Shown here piece after piece: positions 1 to 9,026 of a DNA stretch of 64,000 bases (positions are counted from its first letter, which is position 1; each line of letters begins with the position of its first letter). Both the position numbers and the translations under genes were made by a program. Origin of the DNA: an uncultured Bryobacterales bacterium. GTDB taxonomy: Bacteria > Acidobacteriota > Terriglobia > Bryobacterales > UBA6623. The DNA lies in assembly GCA_951813605.1 (NCBI GenBank), contig OX638379.1, positions 1,622,471 to 1,686,470 of the forward strand, given 5' to 3'. Under the pieces are notes generated by a model. That model searched no databases, was not told the origin of the DNA, and saw only the letters and a program-made list of their open reading frames with translations.

Positions 1-323
1 TTCTCCATGACGTTGGTAGCGCGTCTTTTTCAAGGGCGCTCGCCACGGGGCGGCGAAACTACCACGCCGCATTGCTATTACGAGGCGCACCATCCCGGCC
101 TGCGACCTCGGTGCAAGGAGGTCCACTCGCCGTGCTGCCTGCCCGGCCCCTGACTGCGCCAATCAGGGTCACAGTTTCTAGTGCGCCGATGTTACAACTG
201 TCCGACCTCGGGGGCAAGCTCGAGGCCGATTGCACCCTGAGGTCTTCCCCAGCCGCAAGCCTAAATGGCTAGCATCCTGAAATGACCGTCCTGATCTTGG
301 ATCGCTCGTGCGTCATCGAGTCG
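1..323. other. Left edge, no gene recognised
   Basis: No reading frame here looks like a protein I recognise, and the short open frames have no ribosome site and an arbitrary composition. The stretch lies downstream of the leftward MFS gene, so it may hold that operon's 3' untranslated region, but I see no hairpin followed by a T run. Confidence 0.4.
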
Positions 324-1637
324 TTATTCCGGGGCTGTCGAACGACCTCCAATAATTCTTCGAGCAGGGTCAATCTTCAACCAGAAAAGCATCGAAACAA
401 AGCAAGAGCATGCGATAAGGGCCAAGGGCAAGTTCCAGCCGTAGGAGTCCACCAAGGCTCCGTATCCGATGCTCATTATGACGCCGCCTATCTGCCCGGC
501 CGTGTTCATTGCACCGCTAATCGTACCGGCAGCTTCGCGCCCCACATCCACGCAAACCGCCCATGCCACGGGGAGCATCACATCCGAAACCGCGAATCCC
601 AGAGCGAGGACGATGCTCGCGCCCACCCGATTCTCGATGGCCAGTGACAGCAGCATCAAGACGCCCGCGATTCCGATTCCGGACATTCCAACAATTCTGC
701 GACCCCAAGTGAGTCCGACCCGGTTCACCAAGCGGTCGCTCAGCGACCCGCTCGTCCAGTCAGCCCCGGCCGCCAAGAGGAAGGGAAGCGCCGTGTACGC
801 GGCGAGTTCGGAACTTTCCCACCCTTTCTCAGACGATAGGTAGCTTGCCGTCCAGAACAGGTACCAATTCGAGGCATAGCAGAAAAAGTGGTACATGCCG
901 AGGATCGCCCAGAAGTTCCAGCTTGTGAGCATGCCACCAATTGGGATATGTGCTCTTCGATTGGAACTCGCCCCAATCACTCGCAACTCGGCTTTGTTGA
1001 CAGCGGGGCTGTCAGCAGGGTAGTCGCGGAAGAACTTCCACCACCAAGCAGCCCACGCCACCCCGAGCAAGCTGAACGCGTAGAATACGCTGCGCCAGCC
1101 CCAGTTGGAAACGAGCGGCAGCACTAGGAATGGCGAAAGTGCGCCTCCGAGCCTCGTCGCGAGCCAGACGATCCCTTGGGCGCGTCCCCGTTGGTGCGAT
1201 GGGAACCAGCGGGAGACCACGCACGATGCGTTCGGGAATGCCCCGGCTTCTCCGGCGCCGAACATGGCGCGGACAACCAGCAGCTGCCAGTAGCTCCGCA
1301 CCACCCCTGTCAGAGCAGTGAAACCCGACCACCAAAGGACAATTCGAGTCAGCACCATGCGTGGCCCGAAGCGGTCGCCGAGCCATCCCGCCGGCACTTC
1401 GAAGATGCCGTAGAAGACGAGGAACGCGCTCAGAACCACGCCCCACTGCACGTTTGACAGCCCGAGATCGCTCTGCATGTGCGGAGCGGCGGGATTGATG
1501 CAAACCCGATCCAGATAAGTGATGACGGAAAGCAGGAACAGCCCGAGCATCACCTTGCGACGGACATTCGTCGGCCGCGATGAGGTCGCGACCTGTCCAT
1601 CTGCTCGAGCCGGTTCGCCGGGCAAGGAACCTTCCAT
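324..1637 (-). CDS. MFS transporter, anion:cation symporter type
   Basis: Predicted inner-membrane permease of the major facilitator superfamily. Characterised members of the ACS branch carry hexuronates, aldarates or other organic anions with a cation. The 437-residue length is typical. The first membrane segment (about residues 29-45) ends in Y-L-D-R, as in this branch, and the loop 2-3 signature G-W-L-G-D-R-F-G-P-R is at residues 84-93. The gene begins 13 bases after the transaldolase stop, so the two are probably one transcript. The first 25 residues are long and polar and no good ribosome site precedes the chosen start, so initiation near residue 30 is possible. The substrate cannot be read from the sequence; a sugar acid is my guess. 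Confidence 0.85.
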   Translation of the reverse strand: MEGSLPGEPARADGQVATSSRPTNVRRKVMLGLFLLSVITYLDRVCINPAAPHMQSDLGLSNVQWGVVLSAFLVFYGIFEVPAGWLGDRFGPRMVLTRIVLWWSGFTALTGVVRSYWQLLVVRAMFGAGEAGAFPNASCVVSRWFPSHQRGRAQGIVWLATRLGGALSPFLVLPLVSNWGWRSVFYAFSLLGVAWAAWWWKFFRDYPADSPAVNKAELRVIGASSNRRAHIPIGGMLTSWNFWAILGMYHFFCYASNWYLFWTASYLSSEKGWESSELAAYTALPFLLAAGADWTSGSLSDRLVNRVGLTWGRRIVGMSGIGIAGVLMLLSLAIENRVGASIVLALGFAVSDVMLPVAWAVCVDVGREAAGTISGAMNTAGQIGGVIMSIGYGALVDSYGWNLPLALIACSCFVSMLFWLKIDPARRIIGGRSTAPE

Positions 1638-1650
1638 GTGGCTTGGGCGG

Positions 1651-2304
1651 TTACGCGTGCGCTACGAGCGTGCGCCGGTAATCGGCTAGGAACTTCTCAA
1701 GACCGATGTCGGTGAGCGGGTGGCTGAACATCTTGTCGAAGACCTTATACGGCAACGTGGAGACATGCGCGCCCGCCAAGGCTGCCTCCTTGACGTGCAG
1801 GGGGCTCCGAGCGGAGGCCGCCAGCACCTGCGTCGCGTAACCGTAGTTGTCGTAGATCGTGACGATTTCCCGAATCAGCTGTATTCCGTCTAGCGAGATA
1901 TCGTCCAGTCGACCGATGAACGGGCTGATAAGGTAAGCGCCGGCCTTGGCCGCTAGGATCGCTTGCAACGGTGAGAAGCAAAGGGTCACATTTGTGCGAA
2001 TGCCTTCGCTTGCGAGAGCGCCAACGGCTTTGATGCCGTCGCGGATCAAGGGGATCTTCACAACGACCGAATCGTGGATCTTGGCCAGTTCGCGCCCCTC
2101 GGCAATCATTCCGTCTACGTCGGTCGAGACCACTTCGGCGCTGATGTCGCCGTCGAGGATGCCACAGATCGCGCGTATCTGGTCATGGTGATCGTGGCCT
2201 TCCTTGGCGATCAGCGACGGGTTCGTGGTAACGCCGTCGATGATGCCGTAGGATACGGCGCGCCGAATTTCGGCGAGATTGGCGCTGTCAATGAAGATTC
2301 TCAT
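1651..2304 (-). CDS. tal: Transaldolase, short (FSA/TalC-like) type
   Basis: Class I aldolase of the short transaldolase / fructose-6-phosphate aldolase family, acting in the cytoplasm in the non-oxidative pentose phosphate pathway. The 217 residues match the family's usual length. T-T-N-P-S is at residues 26-30 and the Schiff-base lysine is in V-V-V-K-I-P (about K83). The segment I-S-P-F-I-G-R carries Phe where E. coli FSA has the Tyr needed for fructose-6-phosphate cleavage, so transaldolase activity is the better guess. The start is firm: AAAGGAG at 2311-2317 lies just upstream of the ATG. The MFS gene follows at 13 bases. Confidence 0.9.
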   Translation of the reverse strand: MRIFIDSANLAEIRRAVSYGIIDGVTTNPSLIAKEGHDHHDQIRAICGILDGDISAEVVSTDVDGMIAEGRELAKIHDSVVVKIPLIRDGIKAVGALASEGIRTNVTLCFSPLQAILAAKAGAYLISPFIGRLDDISLDGIQLIREIVTIYDNYGYATQVLAASARSPLHVKEAALAGAHVSTLPYKVFDKMFSHPLTDIGLEKFLADYRRTLVAHA

Positions 2305-2367
2305 GGTTCACTCCTTTGAACGTGGCAGGGTGAGAGTCCGCATCGGCAAGCGCTCCGCGCCCCATCC

Positions 2368-4473
2368 TCAGCGCTGAACGCTTCCCTTTTTCTTTGCCGT
2401 GGGCGAGGTTTCCGCCATCGAGAGTTCCAAGTCGGCAAGCTTTCGCCTTAGGCTCTCGATCTCGGCGGAATCGCGATCCGCCGGCGCGGATCGGTTCCAC
2501 TCCGCTAGCCCTCGGCTCCAATGCTGCTTTGCGTCCGCGACACGGCCTTGCCTGTAATACACGTCTCCCAAGTGCGAATGCACGACCGGGTCGTCCTCGT
2601 ACTGTTTCAACGAACGCTCTAGGTACGTGGCTGCGAGCTCGAACTTGTTCTGGCGGTAGTACACCCACCCGAGGCTGTCAAGATAGGCACCGTTGTTCGG
2701 CTCCAAATCCAGCGCCTTCTGAATCAAGTCGTGGGCCTCCTCAAGATGAACGCTTCGGTCGGCAAACATGTAGCCTAGATAGTTGAGCGCAGCAGCATTG
2801 GTGGGGTCGATGGCGATTAGGTCCCGGAATTCCGCTTCCGCCTTCTCATATTGCTTGGAGCGCTCGTAGAGCGACCCGTACGCAAACAAGACGGCTATCC
2901 GGGCCTCGTCCGAGTCGGCGATCTTGCTGGCTTGGTCTAAGTGTTCAGCCGCTTTGTCGAACTGGCGGCCCCTTTCGTAGATCCGCGCCATGGTCAGCAG
3001 CTCGTCGATGTCGGGCGAGCCATCCTTGATCGATCTTTGAACGACCTTTATCGCATCCTTGGTCTTGCCGCGATCTGTGAGGACGCTCGCCAGCAATTGC
3101 ATTAGCTGCACGTCCCCACTGAATTCTTCTACAGCCTTTCGGGCTTCCTTTTCGGCCCGCGGGAAATCGCGGGCAGACCGCCAAGTCTCGACGACCTGGA
3201 ACAAGACTCGGGGCTGGGCATCAGGGGCCAGCTTGCTGATTTGCTGAAACGTCTCCACTGCGGCTTGCGGGCGGTTCATGTCCCGTTGCAGGACCCCAAG
3301 CTGCCCGAGGAGCATGGCACGGCGCTCCTTTTCGTTGGGAGTGTATTCGGCCTTGCGCGTGGACTCCAAGAAATTCTGAGTTTCTTTGGCGGCTTCCGCC
3401 GCCTTGTCTTCAGCAATCAGCAGGCCTATCGCCTGCAATTGCACTTCCACCGATTCCGAATCGAGCCTTCTAGCGCGCTCCAAGGCTTCCCAAGCGTTGG
3501 GAAAGTCATTCCGCTGACGTTCGATTTCCGAAATCCGCAGGAAATAAACAGGGTTGCCCGAGTCCATGCCGGCCAGCTCTCGGTAGTGCTCGAGCGCCCG
3601 GCCGAACTGCCGAGAGCGCATCAGGCTTTCGGCAAGTCTTTGGCGGATCTGAAGCGAGTTGCCTCCTTGGTCGACGAGCTTCTCGAGCATGGCCGCTGCT
3701 TCGCGGAAGCGCCCCGTCTGCTCGTAAGCGCTGGCTAGGGAGTCCAGGTGCCGACGGTCCCTGGTTCCGCCTTCGACGACCGCCTCAAGAAATCGAATGC
3801 CGGCATTGAAATCGCCCGTCTCAAGAAGCAAGTAGGCCAAGGTGACCTCTGCTTCCGACTGGCCTGGATCTAGCTCCAACGCTCGCCTCAGCGACTTCTC
3901 TGCAAGCGAAGGCTTTCCTGCCATCTGGTAAAGGCGCCCAAGTCGCACGTGGTTGCCAGCCTCATCCGGCTCAAGCTCGGCGACTCGCTCGAACTGCTCG
4001 ATCGCCTTCGCTACGAAATCCGGATCGACTCCCTGCCTTGGCTTCGTGGCGTAACTGCTGTAAATGCTGCCCATTAACCGTCTCAACTCAATGTTGTTCG
4101 GGTCCTCGGCGAACATCTCCTCCGCCAGCGCCTCGGCTTTGGGCAGCCGACTCGCCCCGGCGAAGAGGTTGATCATCTCCGTCCGGATTACGACTGATTG
4201 CGGATCGGCCTCCAACGCAGCGGTGTACTCCTCGACAGCACGGTCGACATACTCCTGCCGCATGTACTGCTGAGCGAATTGGTGATAGAGATGCCCCAGT
4301 GCGAAGTGGTAGTAAGAGACGCTGCGGTCGACAGCGTCCTCTTCGCCCTCGGCTCCAACAACTCCCGGGAGGAAGAGGAGCGAAAGAAACAGCAGGAAGG
4401 CGGCGCTTCGGCGGAACCCCCTGAAGCCGTGCCTATAGGGTTCGGCCGGTTGGGCCGAGAGTCGAAATGGCAT
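2368..4473 (-). CDS. Exported tetratricopeptide-repeat protein
   Basis: A 701-residue protein with a signal-like hydrophobic stretch at about residues 24-41 ending in V-V-G-A-E, then almost continuous tetratricopeptide repeats to about residue 670. The last repeats hold the A-Y-L-D-S-L-G-W-V-Y-Y-R type common in large bacterial TPR proteins. The C-terminus is charged and ends in a lysine-rich tail. The role is probably protein-protein scaffolding in the periplasm or at the envelope; no enzyme motif is visible. The start lies 48 bases after the acyltransferase stop and the transaldolase follows after 63 bases, so a shared transcript is plausible. The arginine-rich region before the hydrophobic stretch is longer than usual, so the true start may be internal. 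Confidence 0.8.
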   Translation of the reverse strand: MPFRLSAQPAEPYRHGFRGFRRSAAFLLFLSLLFLPGVVGAEGEEDAVDRSVSYYHFALGHLYHQFAQQYMRQEYVDRAVEEYTAALEADPQSVVIRTEMINLFAGASRLPKAEALAEEMFAEDPNNIELRRLMGSIYSSYATKPRQGVDPDFVAKAIEQFERVAELEPDEAGNHVRLGRLYQMAGKPSLAEKSLRRALELDPGQSEAEVTLAYLLLETGDFNAGIRFLEAVVEGGTRDRRHLDSLASAYEQTGRFREAAAMLEKLVDQGGNSLQIRQRLAESLMRSRQFGRALEHYRELAGMDSGNPVYFLRISEIERQRNDFPNAWEALERARRLDSESVEVQLQAIGLLIAEDKAAEAAKETQNFLESTRKAEYTPNEKERRAMLLGQLGVLQRDMNRPQAAVETFQQISKLAPDAQPRVLFQVVETWRSARDFPRAEKEARKAVEEFSGDVQLMQLLASVLTDRGKTKDAIKVVQRSIKDGSPDIDELLTMARIYERGRQFDKAAEHLDQASKIADSDEARIAVLFAYGSLYERSKQYEKAEAEFRDLIAIDPTNAAALNYLGYMFADRSVHLEEAHDLIQKALDLEPNNGAYLDSLGWVYYRQNKFELAATYLERSLKQYEDDPVVHSHLGDVYYRQGRVADAKQHWSRGLAEWNRSAPADRDSAEIESLRRKLADLELSMAETSPTAKKKGSVQR

Positions 4474-4521
4474 TCTCTGCGACTAGTATAGCCGCTGAAT
4501 CAACAAATGGGGACGCATTTG

Positions 4522-5448
4522 TCAATTGTCGCGGGGTTGCGTCCTCCAGCGACGGTGAATCCACAACCACTGCTCGGGATACCGACGGATACGGTCTTCG
4601 AGCGCGCGCTGGAACCTTTGGGAATTGGCCTCCACATCTCGTGCAGGCGAGCTTGTCCTCAAAATGTCGATTTCGGGGCCGTATTCGACGATATGACTTC
4701 GACCCGCAGGGTCCCACCTTGCGATTGAGGGCACCACGGCAGCGCCGGACCGGAGCGCAAGTTTCGCGAAACCCTTGTTCGCGGACGCGGTCACGCCAAA
4801 GAACCGAATGAAGACTGCCTCCTCGTGAAGGGCGTTCTGGTCGGCCAAGATTCCTACGGTGCCGTTGCTTGCAAGCACCCGCAGAACCTCCCTCGCGGCG
4901 TTGCGCTTCGCAATCACGCCGTTTCCGTGAGACCGTCGCAGGCTCTCCACTAGCCGATCCACCTGTCGGTTCTCAAGCGGCCTCACCATCACGTGGAGCG
5001 GCCCCACGACAGCTGCATGGGCTATGGCCCCCAATTCCCAGTTGCCTAGGTGCGCCGTAAGGAGCAGTACACCCCGCCCCTTGGCTTGGGCCGCCCGGAA
5101 GTGCTCCAAGCCGGCGAACGCCACGTGCCTCTGCACTTTTCTTGGGGACCAGATGGGAAGCTTGGCCAGAGCAAATGCGACGCGTCCAAGGTTTCGGTAC
5201 ACGCCGTGGCGGATGCATCTCCTTTCACCGGCACTCAAGCCCGGGAGGGCCCGTTTGAGGTTGCGCTCAGCCACGTCCCGCCACTTGGAAATCGACGATC
5301 CGAAGGCCAGGCCCGCAGTTTCGGCTAGCGCGACTGAAATTCCGTATGGCAACAAACGCAGGGTTCCGAGCAGAATGCAAACCGCCACGAATTCGAGACG
5401 CTCCTTGACCGCTACGGAAAATCTCCTTGGTCGTTGGGGGTCACGCAC
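4522..5448 (-). CDS. Lipid A biosynthesis acyltransferase (LpxL/HtrB-like)
   Basis: Inner-membrane acyltransferase expected to add a secondary acyl chain to a lipid A precursor. A hydrophobic anchor covers about residues 18-48. The catalytic H-x4-E motif is seen as A-H-L-G-N-W-E-L, with H133 and E138. The C-terminal R-Y-P-E-Q-W-L-W-I-H-R-R-W signature of the family is present. The length of 308 residues is normal. It sits between an aldehyde dehydrogenase and a TPR protein rather than with other lipid A genes. Closely related acyltransferases act on other lipids, so the acceptor is an inference from the family. Confidence 0.85.
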   Translation of the reverse strand: MRDPQRPRRFSVAVKERLEFVAVCILLGTLRLLPYGISVALAETAGLAFGSSISKWRDVAERNLKRALPGLSAGERRCIRHGVYRNLGRVAFALAKLPIWSPRKVQRHVAFAGLEHFRAAQAKGRGVLLLTAHLGNWELGAIAHAAVVGPLHVMVRPLENRQVDRLVESLRRSHGNGVIAKRNAAREVLRVLASNGTVGILADQNALHEEAVFIRFFGVTASANKGFAKLALRSGAAVVPSIARWDPAGRSHIVEYGPEIDILRTSSPARDVEANSQRFQRALEDRIRRYPEQWLWIHRRWRTQPRDN

Positions 5449-5534
5449 AGGCTATTCCGTGTCGCTCGACCACAGCATTGCTGCGGATCGAACGAAACGA
5501 CCTCTCCGATGCCGGCGCCAAAGCTAGAGCCGGC

Positions 5535-6962
5535 CTACGAAGCAAGCAATTGAAACGAACGAGGTTGATAGAGCCACTCGACGATGTTGCCCTCATGGGG
5601 TTGCAGCCAATCCAATTTTGTCGTGGGGATGGGACCGAGGTTCAGCCGATCGATGGAAGGGCAGGCGATCAGGCTGTTCCTCAGCCACGGCTTCTCCGTG
5701 ATGCCCGTGCAGACGAGCGTGGGCCCGATCCGCTGAAGCATCTCTGATTCGGGGCATTCGACCACGCTGACGAACGGGAACATGAACTCTTTGTTAGCGA
5801 GCGGATGCTCTGGCGACTCGCAATGCACGACGGTGGGAAGAAGGTACGAGCAGTGCTCCTTGGTAATCGCCCGAGATCCCGGCCGCATTGATGCGGTGAG
5901 GTCGGTCGCCCCTCCTTGTGCCAGAGCGATGTCGATCATTCCCGACACGGCTTCCGCGACACCTGGAACTGTGAACGCGGCTAGGGATGCCTCGGGGTCG
6001 CCTGGGTCGCGCGGGCGCACTTCGCAGAGCCGTTCGGCCAGCCTTTCCGCTATGGCTCGACCGTGTCTCGTCACCCAGATCGACGAGGCGTTGATGCAGC
6101 TGCGGCCGCTATTCAGAAAGACGCTCGTCACCATCGTGTCGAGGTAGTCCTCCCAGTTGTCGATGGCGTCTTCGCCAATCACAATCTTGCTGTATCCCGG
6201 TCCGTGGACCTGCACGGCAGGATTGCCCTCGTACAACTCCATGGTCGCCTGGCCCCCGAAGACCAGCGAACGGCCGCAGCGCTGAACGATCGTTTGACCC
6301 ACGTCGTGACCGCCGTGGTAGACGGCGACGCACTCCTTCGGTATGCCCGCCTCGATCATCGCGACTGCCATGCGAAATGGTGTCCACGGCTCCTGGGAGC
6401 CGGGCTTGAGGCAGAGACCCATCTGAAGGGGGATCGCCGGCATCCAGAGCGTATGCACTCCGGGAGAATTGCTCGGCAAGACTGCGCCGACCACGTCTGT
6501 CTGCGCCTGGTAGCTCAGCATGCGCCCGGCCGCGTCGAATCCATAGCCGCGAGAGAGAATGCCGAGGTCCAAGCCGCGAGTGAGCGAATCGAGAATTGCG
6601 CCCATCTCCCGACAGACGAATGCCATTTTCTCCATATTGGCGCGGCATATGGATTCCGGGAGGCCGGTCGTGGAGGATTGCTGGCGGACGAACTCGTTCG
6701 GGGTCTGAGCGCCGTCTCCCAGCGGAAGTTCGGCGTTCATGAAGAGGTCTCCGGCGCGCCCGACCCGCTCGACAAGCCGTGCGGGAGCTTCGGATCGCAG
6801 CACGGCCTGCGCCCTCGGGGCGTGCTGCATGTCGTGCCGGACCATCGCGGAGAGAATCTTGCTGACCTGTGCGACCGGCTCGCCGGTGTCGAAATGCACC
6901 GTTTCCACGGAGTCGAGGCTCTCGTACGGGTCGCCCCAGCGCAAGGCGGGCAGGTGGATCAT
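5535..6962 (-). CDS. Aldehyde dehydrogenase-fold protein, possibly acyl-CoA-linked
   Basis: Aldehyde dehydrogenase superfamily protein of 475 residues. The oxyanion-hole segment L-P-S-N-S-P (162-167) and the catalytic cysteine in N-S-G-R-S-C-I-N (C289) are present. The E-L-G-G segment that normally supplies the general-base glutamate is replaced by V-H-G-P-G (252-256). This is reminiscent of CoA-acylating aldehyde dehydrogenases and LuxC-like reductases, which lack that base because they form a thioester instead of hydrolysing it. It is cytoplasmic and no signal peptide is seen. The acyltransferase gene starts 86 bases downstream. The substrate is unknown; the CoA-linked reading is an inference. 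Confidence 0.75.
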   Translation of the reverse strand: MIHLPALRWGDPYESLDSVETVHFDTGEPVAQVSKILSAMVRHDMQHAPRAQAVLRSEAPARLVERVGRAGDLFMNAELPLGDGAQTPNEFVRQQSSTTGLPESICRANMEKMAFVCREMGAILDSLTRGLDLGILSRGYGFDAAGRMLSYQAQTDVVGAVLPSNSPGVHTLWMPAIPLQMGLCLKPGSQEPWTPFRMAVAMIEAGIPKECVAVYHGGHDVGQTIVQRCGRSLVFGGQATMELYEGNPAVQVHGPGYSKIVIGEDAIDNWEDYLDTMVTSVFLNSGRSCINASSIWVTRHGRAIAERLAERLCEVRPRDPGDPEASLAAFTVPGVAEAVSGMIDIALAQGGATDLTASMRPGSRAITKEHCSYLLPTVVHCESPEHPLANKEFMFPFVSVVECPESEMLQRIGPTLVCTGITEKPWLRNSLIACPSIDRLNLGPIPTTKLDWLQPHEGNIVEWLYQPRSFQLLAS

Positions 6963-7118
6963 GTCAATAGTCTAGCTAGACGAGGCAGCTTTGGTAGCGC
7001 TCTGGTGCGGCTGATCCAATGCGTCTGGAGGGCCTCTCACGACGGCCAATTGCCGAATGAAGCTCTCCGTCCTAGTTGTCGCGATCGTTCGGCGCGTCGG
7101 CGCGCGCCGATCCTCGGG

Positions 7119-8381
7119 TCAGCCAAAGTGGTACGAACCTTTCGCCTGGTTCCAATAGACTTTCTTGTTTGACCGCAGGGACATCGTGGCCAGGTGTCCC
7201 GTTACCGCAGCCTCGTGCCCGAGCTGAGCGGGGCAATTCAGTTCCGCTCCATGCGCAATCGCATCGATGAAGTTCTTGAGGTGGTCGTTGGTCGAGTTGC
7301 TCTCATTGAAGTCTGTGCGGGCATCGAAATGCATCTCGGGGCGTGAAGACACGGTCTCGGGCAGTCCTCTTGTCTTCTCCGGATAGACGTTGAGATACCT
7401 GAGATTCATGATCTCCATCGTGCCCTCGCTGCCGCATACCTGCTCGCCATAGCCGTAATGGGAATTGTTGAATGCGGCGCTGTAGTTGATGTGGAAGTGA
7501 TCGTCGTATTCGAACCCGGCGGTGACGGTGTCAGGCACTTCCCGATCGTCCTGAGTCCAGTAGTGGACGCCGCCGTTGCACATCACGGAGTCGCAGTAGT
7601 GCCGTCCGGTGATCATGTGAATCGCGTCGGTCTGGTGAACCAGCAGGTCCGTAGAGATGCCGCCCGAATAGTCCCAGTAGAGCCTCCATTGGAAGTAGCG
7701 CTGCTTGTTGAACGAAGTAGCCCGCGCCGGCCCAAGGAACTTCTCGTAGTCGGTGTTGCTTGGATCGGAATCTTGAGGTATCGCATAGCGCCAGGCGGGG
7801 CGTGTCAGCGGGCTGTTGCGGTACCAGAAGGCGCGTGCATAGACCACCTTGCCGAGCACGCCGCTCTTGTAGATTTCACGGGCCTTGGCGTACAGCCTGG
7901 AACTGCGCCGTTGCGTGCCCACTTGAAACAGCTTGCCGCTCTTTTCGACGGCCTCTAGAATCTCAAAGCCTTCCTCGATCGTGTGCGACAGAGGCTTCTC
8001 GCAGTACACGTGCTTGCCCGCCTCCAAGGCGGCGATGGACATGTCGCGATGCAGGTGCTCGGGGGTCATGATGACGATTGCATCGATCTCGGGGTCAGCG
8101 AGCATCTTGTAATAGTCGCTGTAGGTCTCGGGGGCCGTTCCCTGGTCGCTGATGACATCGTCCTTGGTCTTGGCGAGACGGGGCGAAAACGTGTCGCAGA
8201 TCGCCTTGATCGTGGAGTCTTCCCCGGCCACCTTCATCATGGTGCGGATATGCTTTCCGCCGCGGTTGCCAAGGCCCACCCAGCCGATCTGGACCTTGCT
8301 TCCGGACGACTGGGCCGACAGCAGTGCGGGTGCCGCGGCAAAAGAGACTGCGAAGTGGCGTCGGGTCAATCGGGACATCAT
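7119..8381 (-). CDS. Tat-exported Gfo/Idh/MocA oxidoreductase
   Basis: NAD(P)-dependent oxidoreductase of the Gfo/Idh/MocA family, which acts on sugars or related polyols. The N-terminus T-R-R-H-F followed by a hydrophobic alanine-rich stretch looks like a twin-arginine signal. The Rossmann motif G-L-G-N-R-G is at residues 36-41 and the family's E-K-P motif at 128-130. The length of 420 residues fits the exported branch common in Acidobacteria and Planctomycetes. It starts with two adjacent ATG codons behind a GGAAGAAG ribosome site. A second gene of this kind lies at 34105-35391 and is not a close copy. The substrate is unknown. Confidence 0.85.
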   Translation of the reverse strand: MMSRLTRRHFAVSFAAAPALLSAQSSGSKVQIGWVGLGNRGGKHIRTMMKVAGEDSTIKAICDTFSPRLAKTKDDVISDQGTAPETYSDYYKMLADPEIDAIVIMTPEHLHRDMSIAALEAGKHVYCEKPLSHTIEEGFEILEAVEKSGKLFQVGTQRRSSRLYAKAREIYKSGVLGKVVYARAFWYRNSPLTRPAWRYAIPQDSDPSNTDYEKFLGPARATSFNKQRYFQWRLYWDYSGGISTDLLVHQTDAIHMITGRHYCDSVMCNGGVHYWTQDDREVPDTVTAGFEYDDHFHINYSAAFNNSHYGYGEQVCGSEGTMEIMNLRYLNVYPEKTRGLPETVSSRPEMHFDARTDFNESNSTNDHLKNFIDAIAHGAELNCPAQLGHEAAVTGHLATMSLRSNKKVYWNQAKGSYHFG

Positions 8382-8618
8382 GGCTTCTTCCAGTTTATGC
8401 GATTGCGCTCGAAAGGAGCAGTGAGGCTACTGCGCAGGAAAATCGCTGCACCCCACAATTGCATTTGGGAGGACTTGGGCGCTGCGAGCGCTGCGTCTGG
8501 CCCTGTGCCTGGGACCCGCATGCTGTTGCCGCAAGCAACACCCTTGCCATGCCGTTGGGTCGCGGGGAGTGATCGAATTCGATCCTAGCTCTGGCGGCGC
8601 AGTTCTGTAATAAAGAAT

Positions 8619-8707
8619 GGGCCTTATATGCGTGTTTGCCCAAAAGCCGCTTGACGCGCGTCCGGATTGAGGGTAAACTGAGTACATAAAGATGGCACGC
8701 AAGGCAC
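8619..8707 (+). mobile_element. Solo left end of an IS1595-family element
   Basis: These 89 bases match the left end of the IS1595-family copy at 29731-31196, read on the opposite strand. They include the terminal repeat with GCGTGTTT, the transposase promoter and the first codons of the transposase (M-A-R-K-A). By eye only about seven of some 85 aligned bases differ. The match stops at GGCAC (about 8707), after which the frame reads R-Q-S-G-T-R-R and stops. It is therefore the scar of a deleted or imperfectly excised copy. Confidence 0.8.
8651..8679 (+). promoter_or_regulatory. Transposase-type promoter in the solo IS end
   Basis: TTGACG at 8651-8656 and TAAACT at 8674-8679 are separated by 17 bases, a good sigma-70-like pair just upstream of the truncated transposase start. 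The same pair (TTGCCG / TAAATT, 17 bases) is found in the complete copy. Here it points rightward, antisense to the 3' end of the CehA-like gene. Confidence 0.5.
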
Positions 8708-9026
8708 GTCAGTCCGGGACCCGCCGCTAACGAGGACGAGCTTGTCGAACCCACCGACGGCACTGTGCTGCTTGACCGACGCCAGAACAGCGGGGACGAT
8801 CGCCGCCGCCATTGTGCGCAACTGACTTTCGGCAATCAGCGCCGGTTGGAAGGACGAGTTCCGGACCTGCGGGCAGCTTCCTGTGTATGGCGGACGGGCA
8901 AAGTCCGGGCCGGAACTCGATCGATGCAAGGCCGGCCGTTCGATGTTTGATGGTCCGATTGCCGCGGGGACCGCGCCGTGCCCCACCCAGGATTCGAGTC
9001 CGTCGCCGCGATCAGGATTCGGAGGT

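Larger units (their letters stand above)
8382..9026. other. Gene-free stretch with a solo insertion-sequence end
   Basis: 645 bases between the Gfo/Idh gene and the CehA-like gene, both on the minus strand. The only structure I can name is an 89-base fragment of an IS1595-family element at 8619-8707, listed separately. The rest (8382-8618 and 8708-9026) contains overlapping open frames with no recognisable domain. Confidence 0.5.

Noticed and set aside
8708..9026. Minus-strand frame that continues past the solo IS end
   Set aside because: It reads through the IS scar and shows no conserved domain; likely chance in GC-rich DNA.
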